Part shown: piece after piece, positions 1 to 8,008 of the stretch
Layout of the letters: each line of letters starts with the position of its first letter
Position numbering within the stretch: the stretch's first letter is position 1
Assembly (NCBI GenBank): GCA_965248915.1
Contig: OZ252216.1
Span: 2,170,001 to 2,234,000 of the forward strand
Direction: 5' to 3'
DNA from: CBDFLA01 sp965248915
GTDB lineage: Bacteria > Pseudomonadota > Alphaproteobacteria > M2410
Length of the DNA stretch: 64,000 nucleotides
Program-made: the position numbers and the translations under genes
The notes under the pieces: model-generated
Database searches by the model: none
What the model was told of the DNA's origin: nothing
Seen by the model: only the letters and a program-made list of their open reading frames with translations

Positions 1-2
1 CA

Positions 3-503
3 GGATCTTTGATCCTCGGGTTCTTAGACATAAGAGCCGGGCAAGCCCAAAACCGTTTCTACAACGAACTCGAAGAACTGCTCTCCACCAGAACCCAGAT
101 TGCCTCAGAGGGCGGTCCTCAAGGGGGAACGCCCTACGCTAACAACTCTATGGCTGAGCTTACAGCTGCGATTGATGTCCTTCGCCAAACCATTGTGGCC
201 AACATTCAAGCCGGTCAAGGGCACTTGTCCGATCAAGACCTAGAGGCCCTCAAAGCCGCCTTAAGCGCCGGTGAAGATGTTGGGCCCTCTCTTGATCGAC
301 TGGCAGAAGTAACCGAACGCAGCCATCAAGCTTCCGCAACCGCAACCAAAGACATGGCACAAACCGCCGATCGACTTAACGCGGCCGTCGACAGACTTGT
401 CGGTGATAATGCCGCTGGCGCTGCAGAAACCATCCAAGACGTCCGAAACGACATACGCGTGCTAACCAAAACCATCGTCACCTTGGCCGATCGGAACAGG
501 TAG
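3..503 (+). CDS. MotA/TolQ/ExbB-type proton channel protein, 3' part only
   Basis: This is the C-terminal end of a gene that begins before the window; the reading frame is open from base 3 and no start is visible. The fragment opens with a GFLDIRAGQAQNRFYNELEE stretch, which in alphaproteobacteria ends the last membrane segment of MotA-like proteins paired with an OmpA/MotB partner. The rest is a soluble alpha-helical cytoplasmic tail with heptad-like Ala and Leu spacing. It ends 8 bases before the start of the next gene, which encodes the matching peptidoglycan-binding subunit, so the two probably form one envelope-spanning complex and one operon. The assignment rests mostly on the partner and the short N-terminal motif. 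The substrate or process driven, flagellar or not, cannot be read from this fragment. Confidence 0.7.
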   Translation, partial: GSLILGFLDIRAGQAQNRFYNELEELLSTRTQIASEGGPQGGTPYANNSMAELTAAIDVLRQTIVANIQAGQGHLSDQDLEALKAALSAGEDVGPSLDRLAEVTERSHQASATATKDMAQTADRLNAAVDRLVGDNAAGAAETIQDVRNDIRVLTKTIVTLADRNR

Positions 504-511
504 CGCATCCC

Positions 512-1546
512 ATGGCCATTGCCACACGCTCAAGAAGATCAAGACCGGTCGGCGGTGACTACTGGCCAGGCTTTGTCGATGCCCTCGCCACGCTTTTGTT
601 GGTCCTCATATTCTTGTTGTCGATCTTCGTGCTGGCCCAGTTTTTTCTCGGACAGGCTTTAAGTGGGCGTGACGCCGCTTTAGCCGCTCTCAACGACCAA
701 ATCCTCGAACTCACTGATCTGCTCAATTTGGAACGTCGCGAAAGCGCCGACCTTCAATCGACCATCGCACAGCTGCAAGCGACACTCACCGTCACAACCA
801 CACAAGCTGAAACAAACCAGTCCGAATACGATCGGCTCAATGCCCTTCTAGCAACCGCAGGCGACGAAAAAGCAGGCCTCGTATCCGCTCTCGATGATGA
901 GCGCCAGCTGTCGGAGAAGGCGCGTGCGGAAATTGCGATCCTCAACAATCAAATGGCCGCCCTTCGCCTACAACTAGCGAGCTTAGCCGAAGCACTCGAA
1001 GCCTCAGAGGCCCGCGACAAAGAAAGCCAAGCGGTCATTGCCGACCTCGGTAAACGATTGAACGCAGCCCTGGCACAGAAAGTTCAAGAGCTCGCCAAAT
1101 ACAGATCTGAGTTTTTTGGCAAACTGCGTGAGATCCTCGGCAACCGGGCCGACATCGAAGTCGTCGGTGATCGGTTTATCTTGCAGTCAGAGGTCTTGTT
1201 TGATTCAGGGTCTGCCGTCATCAACCCAAAGGGCCGACAAGAACTAAAGAAGATTGCAAGCGTCATCAACGAGATCGCCAGCGACATTCCACCTGAACTC
1301 AATTGGGTCCTCCGCGTCGACGGCCACTCCGACAAAGTGCCCATCGCTACCCGTGAGTTCCCCACCAACTGGCATCTCTCAAGCGCAAGGGCCATCTCAG
1401 TGGTAACCTTCCTCACCGAGAACGGCGTCGCTCCCAATCGCTTGGTAGCCGCAGGCTTCGGGGAATATCAACCCTTAGAAATCGGGTCTTCGCCTGTTGC
1501 CCTTCGTCGCAACCGGCGCATTGAGTTCAAACTCACAGAGCGATAG
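512..1546 (+). CDS. Peptidoglycan-binding OmpA/MotB-family protein
   Basis: The 344-residue protein has the MotB layout. A short basic cytoplasmic tail is followed by one membrane helix at about residues 20-42, starting YWPGFVDALATLLL with the Asp expected in a proton-channel stator helix. Residues about 48-200 form a long coiled coil rich in Leu, Glu and Gln. The last 125 residues form an OmpA-like domain (DGHSD and RRIEF motifs) that binds peptidoglycan. It should anchor the upstream MotA/ExbB-like channel to the wall. The long coiled coil and the absence of flagellar neighbours favour an envelope complex of the kind seen in many alphaproteobacteria over a true flagellar stator. The ATG follows the upstream stop closely, suggesting translational coupling. 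Confidence 0.85.
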   Translation: MAIATRSRRSRPVGGDYWPGFVDALATLLLVLIFLLSIFVLAQFFLGQALSGRDAALAALNDQILELTDLLNLERRESADLQSTIAQLQATLTVTTTQAETNQSEYDRLNALLATAGDEKAGLVSALDDERQLSEKARAEIAILNNQMAALRLQLASLAEALEASEARDKESQAVIADLGKRLNAALAQKVQELAKYRSEFFGKLREILGNRADIEVVGDRFILQSEVLFDSGSAVINPKGRQELKKIASVINEIASDIPPELNWVLRVDGHSDKVPIATREFPTNWHLSSARAISVVTFLTENGVAPNRLVAAGFGEYQPLEIGSSPVALRRNRRIEFKLTER

Positions 1547-1618
1547 TCCTCGACGTTTTGGGTCCGTGAATTATAGTTGCCTCTCCTAGACCCCTTCGGC
1601 TGAACGAGGCATCAACCC

Positions 1619-2725
1619 GTGACCACATCATCCCCCCAAGAATACAAACTCTATGGCTCCATGTTCTCGCTCTATACCGCAAAGGCACGCGCGTATTTGC
1701 AGTACAAGCGCCTGCCTTATGTGGAGCAAATGAACCACATCGATTTCGGCGAGCGTATCGTTCCGATCATTCACAAATTCATGATCCCTGTTATCGAAGA
1801 TGAGGAAGGCAATATCCTCCAAGACACCACAGACATCATCGACCAATTGGAAGAGAGGCACCCTGATCGACCCATCTGGCCGGAGGACCCAGTACTCTGC
1901 TTCCTAAGCCGGTTCATTGAGTTTTTCACCGATGAGGTCGCCACACCTCTCGCCATGCATTACCGGTGGAACTATCCAGAGAGCAACGCCTATATCACGC
2001 AAGAGTTCACCAATTGGATCGGCCTCTCTGTGGGACGTGAGGCTGCGCCTGAGATGGGGAAAAAGATGGCAGGACAAATGCAAAAATATCTGCCCCATCT
2101 GGGCGTCGCCGACGAAGAGGGAAAAGCTCTCGCGGTTCATCTGTTCGAATCTGTTGCCAGTGCTCTGGACGATCATCTAGAAGGGTCACGGTTTGTCTTC
2201 GGCGACCGTCCCTGTCATGCGGACATGAGCCTCTATCTCTGCTTTTATGCTCATGAATATCGCGACTTCGGACCGGCGCAGGAGTTTCTCAAGAACAAAG
2301 CCCACCACCTCTCCTATTACCTCGACGCGCTTCACGCTGGCGCGGGCTGCCCAAGCGAGGGCCACCTCGAAGTGACCGGATCACTCACGGAATTCTTAAA
2401 ATCAATTGGCCCCATCACCTGTGAGTACGGGCTTGAAGCTTTAAAGCTCGGCGACAACTTGGTTCCAGACCTTGACCCAGACGAACCCGTTGATCGCAAA
2501 GGCGACATGGTCACGGTCACCATTGACGATAAACCTTTCACCCGCGGGTGCAGTCTCTATTCATCCTGGAAAGCCACAAGAATCCTCAACGCGTACAACA
2601 CGCTTCTAGAGGAAGACCGCGCGAGAGCCGATCAGATCTTAGGTAAAATCGGCGCCAGTGATCTGGTCAAAGTCAAACCGACATGGAAACTGGAAAAACG
2701 CGACTATCAAATCGTGAAGGGATGA
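1619..2725 (+). CDS. Long glutathione S-transferase-family protein
   Basis: The 368-residue protein starts at GTG. Residues about 9-85 look like a thioredoxin-fold GST N-terminal domain: YGSMFSLYTAKAR at the glutathione-site turn, a PVIED cis-Pro strand, and DTTDIIDQLEERHP where the glutathione gamma-glutamyl group is usually held. An alpha-helical GST C-terminal domain follows to about residue 235. A further 120 residues have no counterpart in ordinary GSTs of about 200-230 residues. It is a distant paralog of the GST-like gene at 50558-51571, sharing the LEERH and HYRW blocks. The stop overlaps the next start by 4 bases (ATGA), so it is coupled to the DUF4166 gene. The substrate is unknown. 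Confidence 0.75.
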   Translation: MTTSSPQEYKLYGSMFSLYTAKARAYLQYKRLPYVEQMNHIDFGERIVPIIHKFMIPVIEDEEGNILQDTTDIIDQLEERHPDRPIWPEDPVLCFLSRFIEFFTDEVATPLAMHYRWNYPESNAYITQEFTNWIGLSVGREAAPEMGKKMAGQMQKYLPHLGVADEEGKALAVHLFESVASALDDHLEGSRFVFGDRPCHADMSLYLCFYAHEYRDFGPAQEFLKNKAHHLSYYLDALHAGAGCPSEGHLEVTGSLTEFLKSIGPITCEYGLEALKLGDNLVPDLDPDEPVDRKGDMVTVTIDDKPFTRGCSLYSSWKATRILNAYNTLLEEDRARADQILGKIGASDLVKVKPTWKLEKRDYQIVKG

Positions 2726-3327
2726 GCGCTTCGACCATTCCCCCTTGCACCGACCCATCGCTCTTTGAATGCGCTTTACGCGGTCGCCCGAGCATACATG
2801 GCAATGGTGACAGTTACGATCTCCTGCCTGTTTCCGTGCGGGATATGCACAAACGACACAATGGCGAAACCGTTCGGGGAAGAGCGACAGTCACCAACGG
2901 CAATACGAACACGGCACGGTTTGTCGCCAGACTCTTGAGGTTCCCACCGCCACAAACCGATGCGCCACTAACAACGTCTTTTCAGGAAGACGGAAACAGA
3001 GTCAGAATTTCGCGCGCGCTGGGAGATCACTTTCTTGTCACAGATTTCTATCGCGGCCCCAGGCCCGGCCAGCTCTTTGAAACATTTGGCACCTTCAAAC
3101 TGTTGATCGATTGTGCTTGTGACACTTCCGGCATCCACATGAAGCTGATGAAATTTTGGCTATGGCGAACTCTACCCCTGCCTCTGTGGCTGGCACCCAG
3201 TATTGACGCGACAGAATTTGCGAAAGGCGACCACTACGCCTTTCGTGTTAACATCTCACTCCCATTGATTGGCAGTATTCTGACGTATGACGGCACTCTA
3301 GCGCCAGCCAACGGCGGACAAGGTTGA
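2722..3327 (+). CDS. DUF4166 domain-containing protein
   Basis: The 201-residue protein resembles the DUF4166 family. It has a VARLLRFPPP segment, a strand-rich core around FYRGPRPGQLFETFG, and a C-terminal LPLPLWLAP...NISLPLIGSILTYDG pattern typical of the family's repeated beta strands. The family has no established biochemical function; in other genomes it is often fused to sugar-epimerase-like proteins. The start at 2722 is preferred over an in-frame codon at 2683 because its ATGA overlaps the stop of the GST-like gene, a usual sign of translational coupling. There is no signal peptide and no membrane helix. The gene converges on the paraoxonase-like gene with only 12 bases between their stops. 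Confidence 0.7.
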   Translation: MSASTIPPCTDPSLFECALRGRPSIHGNGDSYDLLPVSVRDMHKRHNGETVRGRATVTNGNTNTARFVARLLRFPPPQTDAPLTTSFQEDGNRVRISRALGDHFLVTDFYRGPRPGQLFETFGTFKLLIDCACDTSGIHMKLMKFWLWRTLPLPLWLAPSIDATEFAKGDHYAFRVNISLPLIGSILTYDGTLAPANGGQG

Positions 3328-3339
3328 GAACTGCCTTTT

Positions 3340-4470
3340 TTAAGGCAAATCGCAAATCAAGATGCGCTCATCGAACACCTGGCCGACGAACATGCGCTGG
3401 TTGTAAGTAACCGCCACAGAAGACCCTGAAATTTCCTCACCCAGATTCAAATAGATCTGTTCCACCACGCCGCCGCTGCCGTCGCTTTCCGGCACGATGC
3501 GAAGCACTTGACTGGGTGACAGCTTTTTCTTGTCGCGGGCATGGCCCATGAACATAAGAGTCTTAGGGTGCGATGCAATCCACAAAGATCCATCCACAGC
3601 CACATCGATATTGTCGACCCCGTTCCCCACATAAACGAGGTCTTTGAGAGTGAGGCCCCCGGTTGCAGGATCCCGGTCGTAAAAGCGCACAGTATTGTCT
3701 ACCGTTTCAGCGACCACCAAAGTTCGACCGTCATCAATGACATTGATTCCGTTCGCATAAGTGAGGTCTTCCGCGGCGATCCGCGCATTCGTGCCGTCAT
3801 AATAGGCGACGCTCGCATTGTCTTTTTTGCGAAGATCTTCCATGAAACGCGAAAAACCGCTCGTCGAACCATGATCATTGGTCACATAGAATCTGTCATG
3901 GTCGACCGCATGGATGTCATTGGGAGAAACGAACGCATCTTGATTTTCAATCGTTTCGCGGTGCACCAACTGCCGTACAGTCCGCCCTTCGACTTCTTCT
4001 TCAAAGACACCGAAAATCTCAACCGTATGACCTGATGATGGATGAGAAATCGCCATCAAAGTGGTTCGGCCGTCGTCACCGACAAAAAGAGAAAGCCCAT
4101 GCGGACGAAACTTTGTCAGCGCTGATGTTTCTCCTTCAGCGTCCGCAACGACCGTCATATCAACAAAACCGTTTTCCGGGTTGATGATGTCGAGTGCGAA
4201 AATTCCGCCGCGCAAAGTGTCATCCTTCGGATTGGCAAAATGCAGTCGACGGTCAAAGGACGAGAGATACATGACCCCTGTACGGCGATCGATCACCAGA
4301 TCTTCAGGCCCCGGCGGGCTCGTAACGGCAGTACACGTGCCGGCGAATTCTGGTGTGAGTGTTTTGAAGTAAGAAAAACCAACCAGCGTTCTCACCACCA
4401 TGTAACTGGTGACAAAAACAAGAACACCGGCCGTAATGAGCGCGATGCGCTTTCCGTTTCCGTTGAACAC
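3340..4470 (-). CDS. Membrane-anchored paraoxonase-like lactonase/arylesterase
   Basis: The 376-residue protein starts at GTG behind a purine-rich GGGGAGAAAAAGAGA sequence. Residues 8-30 form one membrane anchor and the rest is a six-bladed beta-propeller. It follows animal serum paraoxonase (PON1) over its length. The calcium ligands have counterparts: E56 and D57 (GPEDL), N184 (SPNDI), N240 (ANGIN), D286 and N287 (VDNID). The catalytic His pair has H124 (PHGLSLF) and H143 (SHP). The disulfide of PON1 between its N-terminus and C-terminus is matched by C46 and C373. By family knowledge it should hydrolyse lactones or aryl esters outside the inner membrane; the substrate is unknown. The start lies 27 bases downstream of the ABC exporter gene, so the two may be co-transcribed. 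Confidence 0.8.
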   Translation of the reverse strand: MFNGNGKRIALITAGVLVFVTSYMVVRTLVGFSYFKTLTPEFAGTCTAVTSPPGPEDLVIDRRTGVMYLSSFDRRLHFANPKDDTLRGGIFALDIINPENGFVDMTVVADAEGETSALTKFRPHGLSLFVGDDGRTTLMAISHPSSGHTVEIFGVFEEEVEGRTVRQLVHRETIENQDAFVSPNDIHAVDHDRFYVTNDHGSTSGFSRFMEDLRKKDNASVAYYDGTNARIAAEDLTYANGINVIDDGRTLVVAETVDNTVRFYDRDPATGGLTLKDLVYVGNGVDNIDVAVDGSLWIASHPKTLMFMGHARDKKKLSPSQVLRIVPESDGSGGVVEQIYLNLGEEISGSSVAVTYNQRMFVGQVFDERILICDLP

Positions 4471-4497
4471 GTCTCTTTTTCTCCCCTAGAATTTGGA

Positions 4498-6318
4498 TCA
4501 ATCCACCGCCACGATGTGAGGGCGGTCCGATTGCCCCTCCGCGCCAAATTGAAGCTTGGCAAGCTGAGAATAGAGCCCGCCTTTTGCCGTTAGCTCTTCG
4601 TGTGTTCCAATTTCGGCAATGCGCCCTTCGTCCATCACCACAATGCGGTCCGCCTTAAGAACAGTCGACAGCCGGTGCGCGATGATGATGGTTGTGCGGT
4701 CTTCCATCACTCGGTCGAGTGCTTCTTGCACCAAACGTTCACTCCCAGAATCAAGCGCGCTCGTCGCTTCATCCAATAGAAGAATGGGTGCGTTGCGCAA
4801 CACCGCGCGCGCGATCGCGATGCGCTGGCGTTGACCGCCAGAAAGGGTCACGCCTTTACTGCCCAGGTCTGTATCAAACCCTTCCGGCAACCGTTCAATA
4901 AAGTCGTGCGCCATAGCAATCTTCGCAGCCTCCGTTACATCGGCAAAGGAGGCTTCTGTTCTTCCATAGAGAATATTGTTTCGCGCGCTGGTGCCGAAAA
5001 TCGCTGGGTCTTGGGCAACCAGGGAATAGCTTTGTCGCAACTCCGCCAAATCCAAATCGCGAATGTCGATCCCAGAGAGCTTGATCGTGCCGTCTTGCGG
5101 ATCATAAAATCTGAGAAGCAATTGGAAAACGGTGCTCTTGCCAGCACCCGACGGGCCGACCAGAGCGATCTTCTCACCGGCCTTCACCGACAAGTTAAAA
5201 TCATGCAGAACCTGGATTTGGTCGCGCGACGGATATCTGAATTCAACCCCTGAGAACTCCAAAGAAACATCTGTGCCGCGTGGCAGAGATTTAGGCTCTT
5301 TGGGAGAGCGAACATCGCTTGGCGCCCGTAAAAGAGACATCAAACGCTCAGAAGCCCCAACCGCACGCTGAACTTCACCCCAAACTTCAGACAGGGCACC
5401 AAGGGAGGCAGCCGCCATTACCGCATAGAGAATGAACTGGCCAAGCATGCCAGCGCTGATGGTCCCGCCAATGACAAACCGCGCGCCGGTCCACAAAATG
5501 CCAACAATACTGGCAAAGACCAAAAATATGATTGTCGCTGTTAGAAATGCTTGGCTGCGAATACGCCGCCGACCCGCCACGAAGGCTCCTTCGACCGCCG
5601 ACCAAAAATGATCAACCTCTTGGCTTTCTTGTGTAAAGGCTTGCACCGTCTGAATGGAGCCAAGGCTCTCACTCGCCAAAGCACTGGTATCGGCGACTTT
5701 CTCTTGCGCTTGGTTAGACTGGCCTCGCACCATCCGGCCAAACAACACCAGGGGCAGTATGACCGCAGGCGCCAACAACAAGAAATAGGCAGACAAGCGC
5801 GGTGAGGTAATCACCAGCATGACCGCGGCACCAATAAACATGAACACATTACGCAACGCGATCGAAGCGCTTGCGCCAACGATCGACTGAATGAGCGTCG
5901 TGTCCGTGGTCAATCGCGACAGGATTTCGCCGGTCTTTGTCCGTTCATAGAAATGCGGGCTGAGGGTCACCAGATGGGCATAGACCGCTTTGCGAATATC
6001 CGCGATCACCCTCTCGCCAAGCTGCATAACAAAGTAAAAGCGCCCGGCGGACGAAAACGCGAGAACCGCCACCACCGCCAGCATGGCCGCAAAATATCGG
6101 TCGATTTGCCCTACATTGTCCTGGCTGAACCCATTGTCGATCAAAAAGCGCAAAGCAACCGGAATGGTCAGAGTCGCCAGCGACGCCAAAGTCAGCATGA
6201 AAAAGACTAGCGCCAAGCGACCCTTATAGGCCAACATGAACGGCAGCAGCTCCTTCAAAGCCCCCACATTCTTGGAAGTCGGTCGGTCTGGAAGGCTGGT
6301 TTGGGGTCCGCGTGCCAA
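4498..6318 (-). CDS. ABC exporter, fused permease and ATPase (MsbA-like)
   Basis: This is a half-transporter of about 606 residues. An N-terminal six-helix exporter domain (about residues 25-310) is followed by a nucleotide-binding domain with Walker A GPSGAGKS, signature LSGGQRQR, Walker B ILLLDEATSALD and the switch His in IIAHRLST. It would work as a homodimer in the inner membrane and resembles lipid or multidrug exporters; the cargo is not readable. The start chosen is TTG at 6318, because AAGGAGAG lies 8 bases upstream and homologs begin near the following LARGP segment. The frame remains open another 39 codons upstream, but that part is basic and unlike the family. The paraoxonase-like gene follows 27 bases downstream. 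Confidence 0.85.
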   Translation of the reverse strand: MARGPQTSLPDRPTSKNVGALKELLPFMLAYKGRLALVFFMLTLASLATLTIPVALRFLIDNGFSQDNVGQIDRYFAAMLAVVAVLAFSSAGRFYFVMQLGERVIADIRKAVYAHLVTLSPHFYERTKTGEILSRLTTDTTLIQSIVGASASIALRNVFMFIGAAVMLVITSPRLSAYFLLLAPAVILPLVLFGRMVRGQSNQAQEKVADTSALASESLGSIQTVQAFTQESQEVDHFWSAVEGAFVAGRRRIRSQAFLTATIIFLVFASIVGILWTGARFVIGGTISAGMLGQFILYAVMAAASLGALSEVWGEVQRAVGASERLMSLLRAPSDVRSPKEPKSLPRGTDVSLEFSGVEFRYPSRDQIQVLHDFNLSVKAGEKIALVGPSGAGKSTVFQLLLRFYDPQDGTIKLSGIDIRDLDLAELRQSYSLVAQDPAIFGTSARNNILYGRTEASFADVTEAAKIAMAHDFIERLPEGFDTDLGSKGVTLSGGQRQRIAIARAVLRNAPILLLDEATSALDSGSERLVQEALDRVMEDRTTIIIAHRLSTVLKADRIVVMDEGRIAEIGTHEELTAKGGLYSQLAKLQFGAEGQSDRPHIVAVD

Positions 6319-6425
6319 GGCCGGGCTCTCCTTTTTCTCCTGGGGCCTGCAAATTCGCGCCAAGATCGGCCCATTGGACCTGCGATGCAACCCTTTTTGG
6401 CGCGTCAAATTGCCGAATCTGGCTC

Positions 6426-6454
6426 TTGAATTCACCTGCTGGGTCCTCTATAAC
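6426..6454 (+). promoter_or_regulatory. Sigma-70-type promoter of the L31 gene
   Basis: TTGAAT at 6426-6431 and TATAAC at 6449-6454 are separated by exactly 17 bases, about 55 bases upstream of the L31 start codon. This is a good match to the housekeeping consensus. It was found by eye and has not been tested. Confidence 0.55.
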
Positions 6455-6509
6455 CCGCCCTTCTTCGGGCCCGCCTTAGGTTGTGTGGCCCAGACTGCGG
6501 AGTTTAAAG

Positions 6510-6734
6510 ATGAAGAAAGACGCACATCCCGATTATCACTTCATTGAAGTTGTGATGACCGATGGAACCACTTTCAAGACGCGCTCGACCTATGGTGCCG
6601 AGGGCGATTCCTTGCAATTGGAAATTGACCCCACATCGCATCCCGCATGGACTGGTGGTGGCCACCAACTCATCGACTCAGGCGGACGCGTGGGCAAATT
6701 TAACAAGAAATTCGAAGGCTTCTTGGGCTCTTAA
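6510..6734 (+). CDS. rpmE: 50S ribosomal protein L31
   Basis: The 74-residue protein begins MKKDAHPDYHFIEVVMTDG and ends GRVGKFNKKFEGFLG, the usual alphaproteobacterial form of L31, a large-subunit protein at the central protuberance. It lacks the CxxC zinc motif, so it belongs to the zinc-independent (C-minus) type. The start is the internal ATG preceded by GGAG; the longer open frame upstream does not match L31. A promoter sits at 6426-6454, and a GC-rich hairpin lies downstream at 6758-6792. It is transcribed alone, divergently from the ABC exporter. Confidence 0.95.
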   Translation: MKKDAHPDYHFIEVVMTDGTTFKTRSTYGAEGDSLQLEIDPTSHPAWTGGGHQLIDSGGRVGKFNKKFEGFLGS

Positions 6735-6757
6735 ACTCAAGACTGGTTCTGAAATTG

Positions 6758-6792
6758 AAATCGCCGCCCGATTTTCATCGAGGCGGCGATTT
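6758..6792. terminator. Hairpin between L31 and rcdA, likely bidirectional terminator
   Basis: An 11-bp perfect stem (AAATCGCCGCC at 6758-6768 pairing with GGCGGCGATTT at 6782-6792) encloses a 13-base loop. It lies 23 bases after the L31 stop and 27 bases before the end of the convergent rcdA gene. The A/T ends of the stem give short U runs in both directions. Confidence 0.6.
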
Positions 6793-6818
6793 TGGTGCGT
6801 GCCTTAGGCTGAGTGATT

Positions 6819-7379
6819 TTAGCTCAGCCCAAGCGCACTACCCCCACCAAATATCTCTTCCAACCGTCCGATCTGCGCCGACACGACACTTTTCTTTTGA
6901 CCCTTGGGAGCTCGGAACATTGAAAAGTCCAGGCGCTCAACCCGGTCGTAAAGTTGAGCGCTGCGCTCAAGCAAATCGAGGAGACGTGGCGGTAAAAATT
7001 CTGCGGCCTCAGTTGATGGACCTTGGCAAATGTCCTGTGCGCTCAACCGATACTTAGTCTGAGCAGCTTCCTCCGGTGTCATTTCACCTTCTTTGATAGC
7101 CCGTTGAACCAAGAGCCAAGAGGAAACTTGCATAAGCCGTGTCGTGAGCCGCATACTTTCACCAGCATAAGCCAACGCCACCTTGCGTTTCATTGTGCGG
7201 GTTGATTCGCGACCTGGCCCATCTAGATAGGCCGCCGTCTCTTCAACCATCGCCATGCCGTCATCGAACAAACGAGCGAACATTTCTGACCGTGCAAAAT
7301 CTGCAACGGGTTGATTGAACTCTTCTGACCAAATCGCCGCCACGCTCGGAAGGTCATTTGCGCTTGTGTCTTTGTTCAT
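6819..7379 (-). CDS. rcdA: RcdA-like (DUF1465) proteolysis adaptor
   Basis: The protein of about 186 residues matches the DUF1465 family, whose Caulobacter member RcdA is an adaptor that helps deliver the master regulator CtrA and other substrates to the ClpXP protease during the cell cycle. Recognisable blocks are FARSEMFARLFDDGM, EETAAYLDGPGR, the helical ESMRLTTRLMQVSSWLL, and ERLDFSMFRAP near the end. It is all alpha-helical and cytoplasmic. The start at 7379 is a choice among several closely spaced in-frame codons; the frame also allows a TTG at 7409, and neither has a strong ribosome site. Family knowledge gives the role; nothing here shows that CtrA is the substrate in this organism. 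Confidence 0.8.
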   Translation of the reverse strand: MNKDTSANDLPSVAAIWSEEFNQPVADFARSEMFARLFDDGMAMVEETAAYLDGPGRESTRTMKRKVALAYAGESMRLTTRLMQVSSWLLVQRAIKEGEMTPEEAAQTKYRLSAQDICQGPSTEAAEFLPPRLLDLLERSAQLYDRVERLDFSMFRAPKGQKKSVVSAQIGRLEEIFGGGSALGLS

Positions 7380-7659
7380 ACGTCCGTTCATCCACATTCC
7401 CAATCCCAATGGGATCCAAAGGTGATCACCCTATGAAGGGAAGACCACCAGAGGATCCGCCAATTCCAACGCACAATCCATGCCGACAAAGTCTGGCGGA
7501 TTGTGTGCCATCCGGGCACAAAACCCGGGGCAATCAACACCTCACGCTAGATCAGCGAGAGACCGTCCCAGCACCAGTGCCAAAACAGTATGGTTTGAAG
7601 GATTGCGACACCTCACCCATGTTAACCTTTCACGACGCCAGTGGTTGGCGTTCGTAACA

Positions 7660-7848
7660 TCATTGCTTGAAGAAAGACTCCGCACTATCACGCGAACCCT
7701 CTTTGGACTTGATGGAATTCTCGCAGCGCTCAATCTCCGCTGTTAGCAGCGTGATGCGATGTTCCAATTCCGCCAAGGACATTTCTTCCAAACTTTGCGT
7801 AAGGAAGTCGACCGTCGGCTTCTTCGGCTCGAGTTCCTCAGGATCCAT
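7660..7848 (-). CDS. DUF1192 small coiled-coil protein
   Basis: The 62-residue acidic protein begins MDPEELEPKKP, contains SLEEMSLAELEHRITLLTAEIERC, and continues as one heptad-like helix, the pattern of the DUF1192 family found across alphaproteobacteria. The start at 7848 is supported by GGGAGG seven bases upstream; the open frame continues upstream without family resemblance. The function is unknown. It is expected to be a cytoplasmic short coiled coil. It is transcribed divergently from the quinone oxidoreductase gene, the usual neighbour of this family as I recall it. Confidence 0.75.
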   Translation of the reverse strand: MDPEELEPKKPTVDFLTQSLEEMSLAELEHRITLLTAEIERCENSIKSKEGSRDSAESFFKQ

Positions 7849-8008
7849 GCAAGACCTCCCAACACCTCTTTGTTCCCACATCTTGTGAACGAAAACGCTA
7901 CCCAAGCGCTTGTCCATAATCACGTTCACAGCATAGAGTGAATTGTGACTCGCTTGTGGGCGAGAGTCCATGCGCCTGTCGACGAAATGCAGCCTCGAAA
8001 AGGAAAAA

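Noticed and set aside
3541..4035. Long open frame antisense to the paraoxonase-like gene.
   Set aside because: The opposite strand codes a clearly recognised protein with all family motifs; this is a shadow frame.
7633..7640. GTTAACC resembles a CtrA half site near rcdA.
   Set aside because: Only one half site is present and the spacing rule for a full site is not met.
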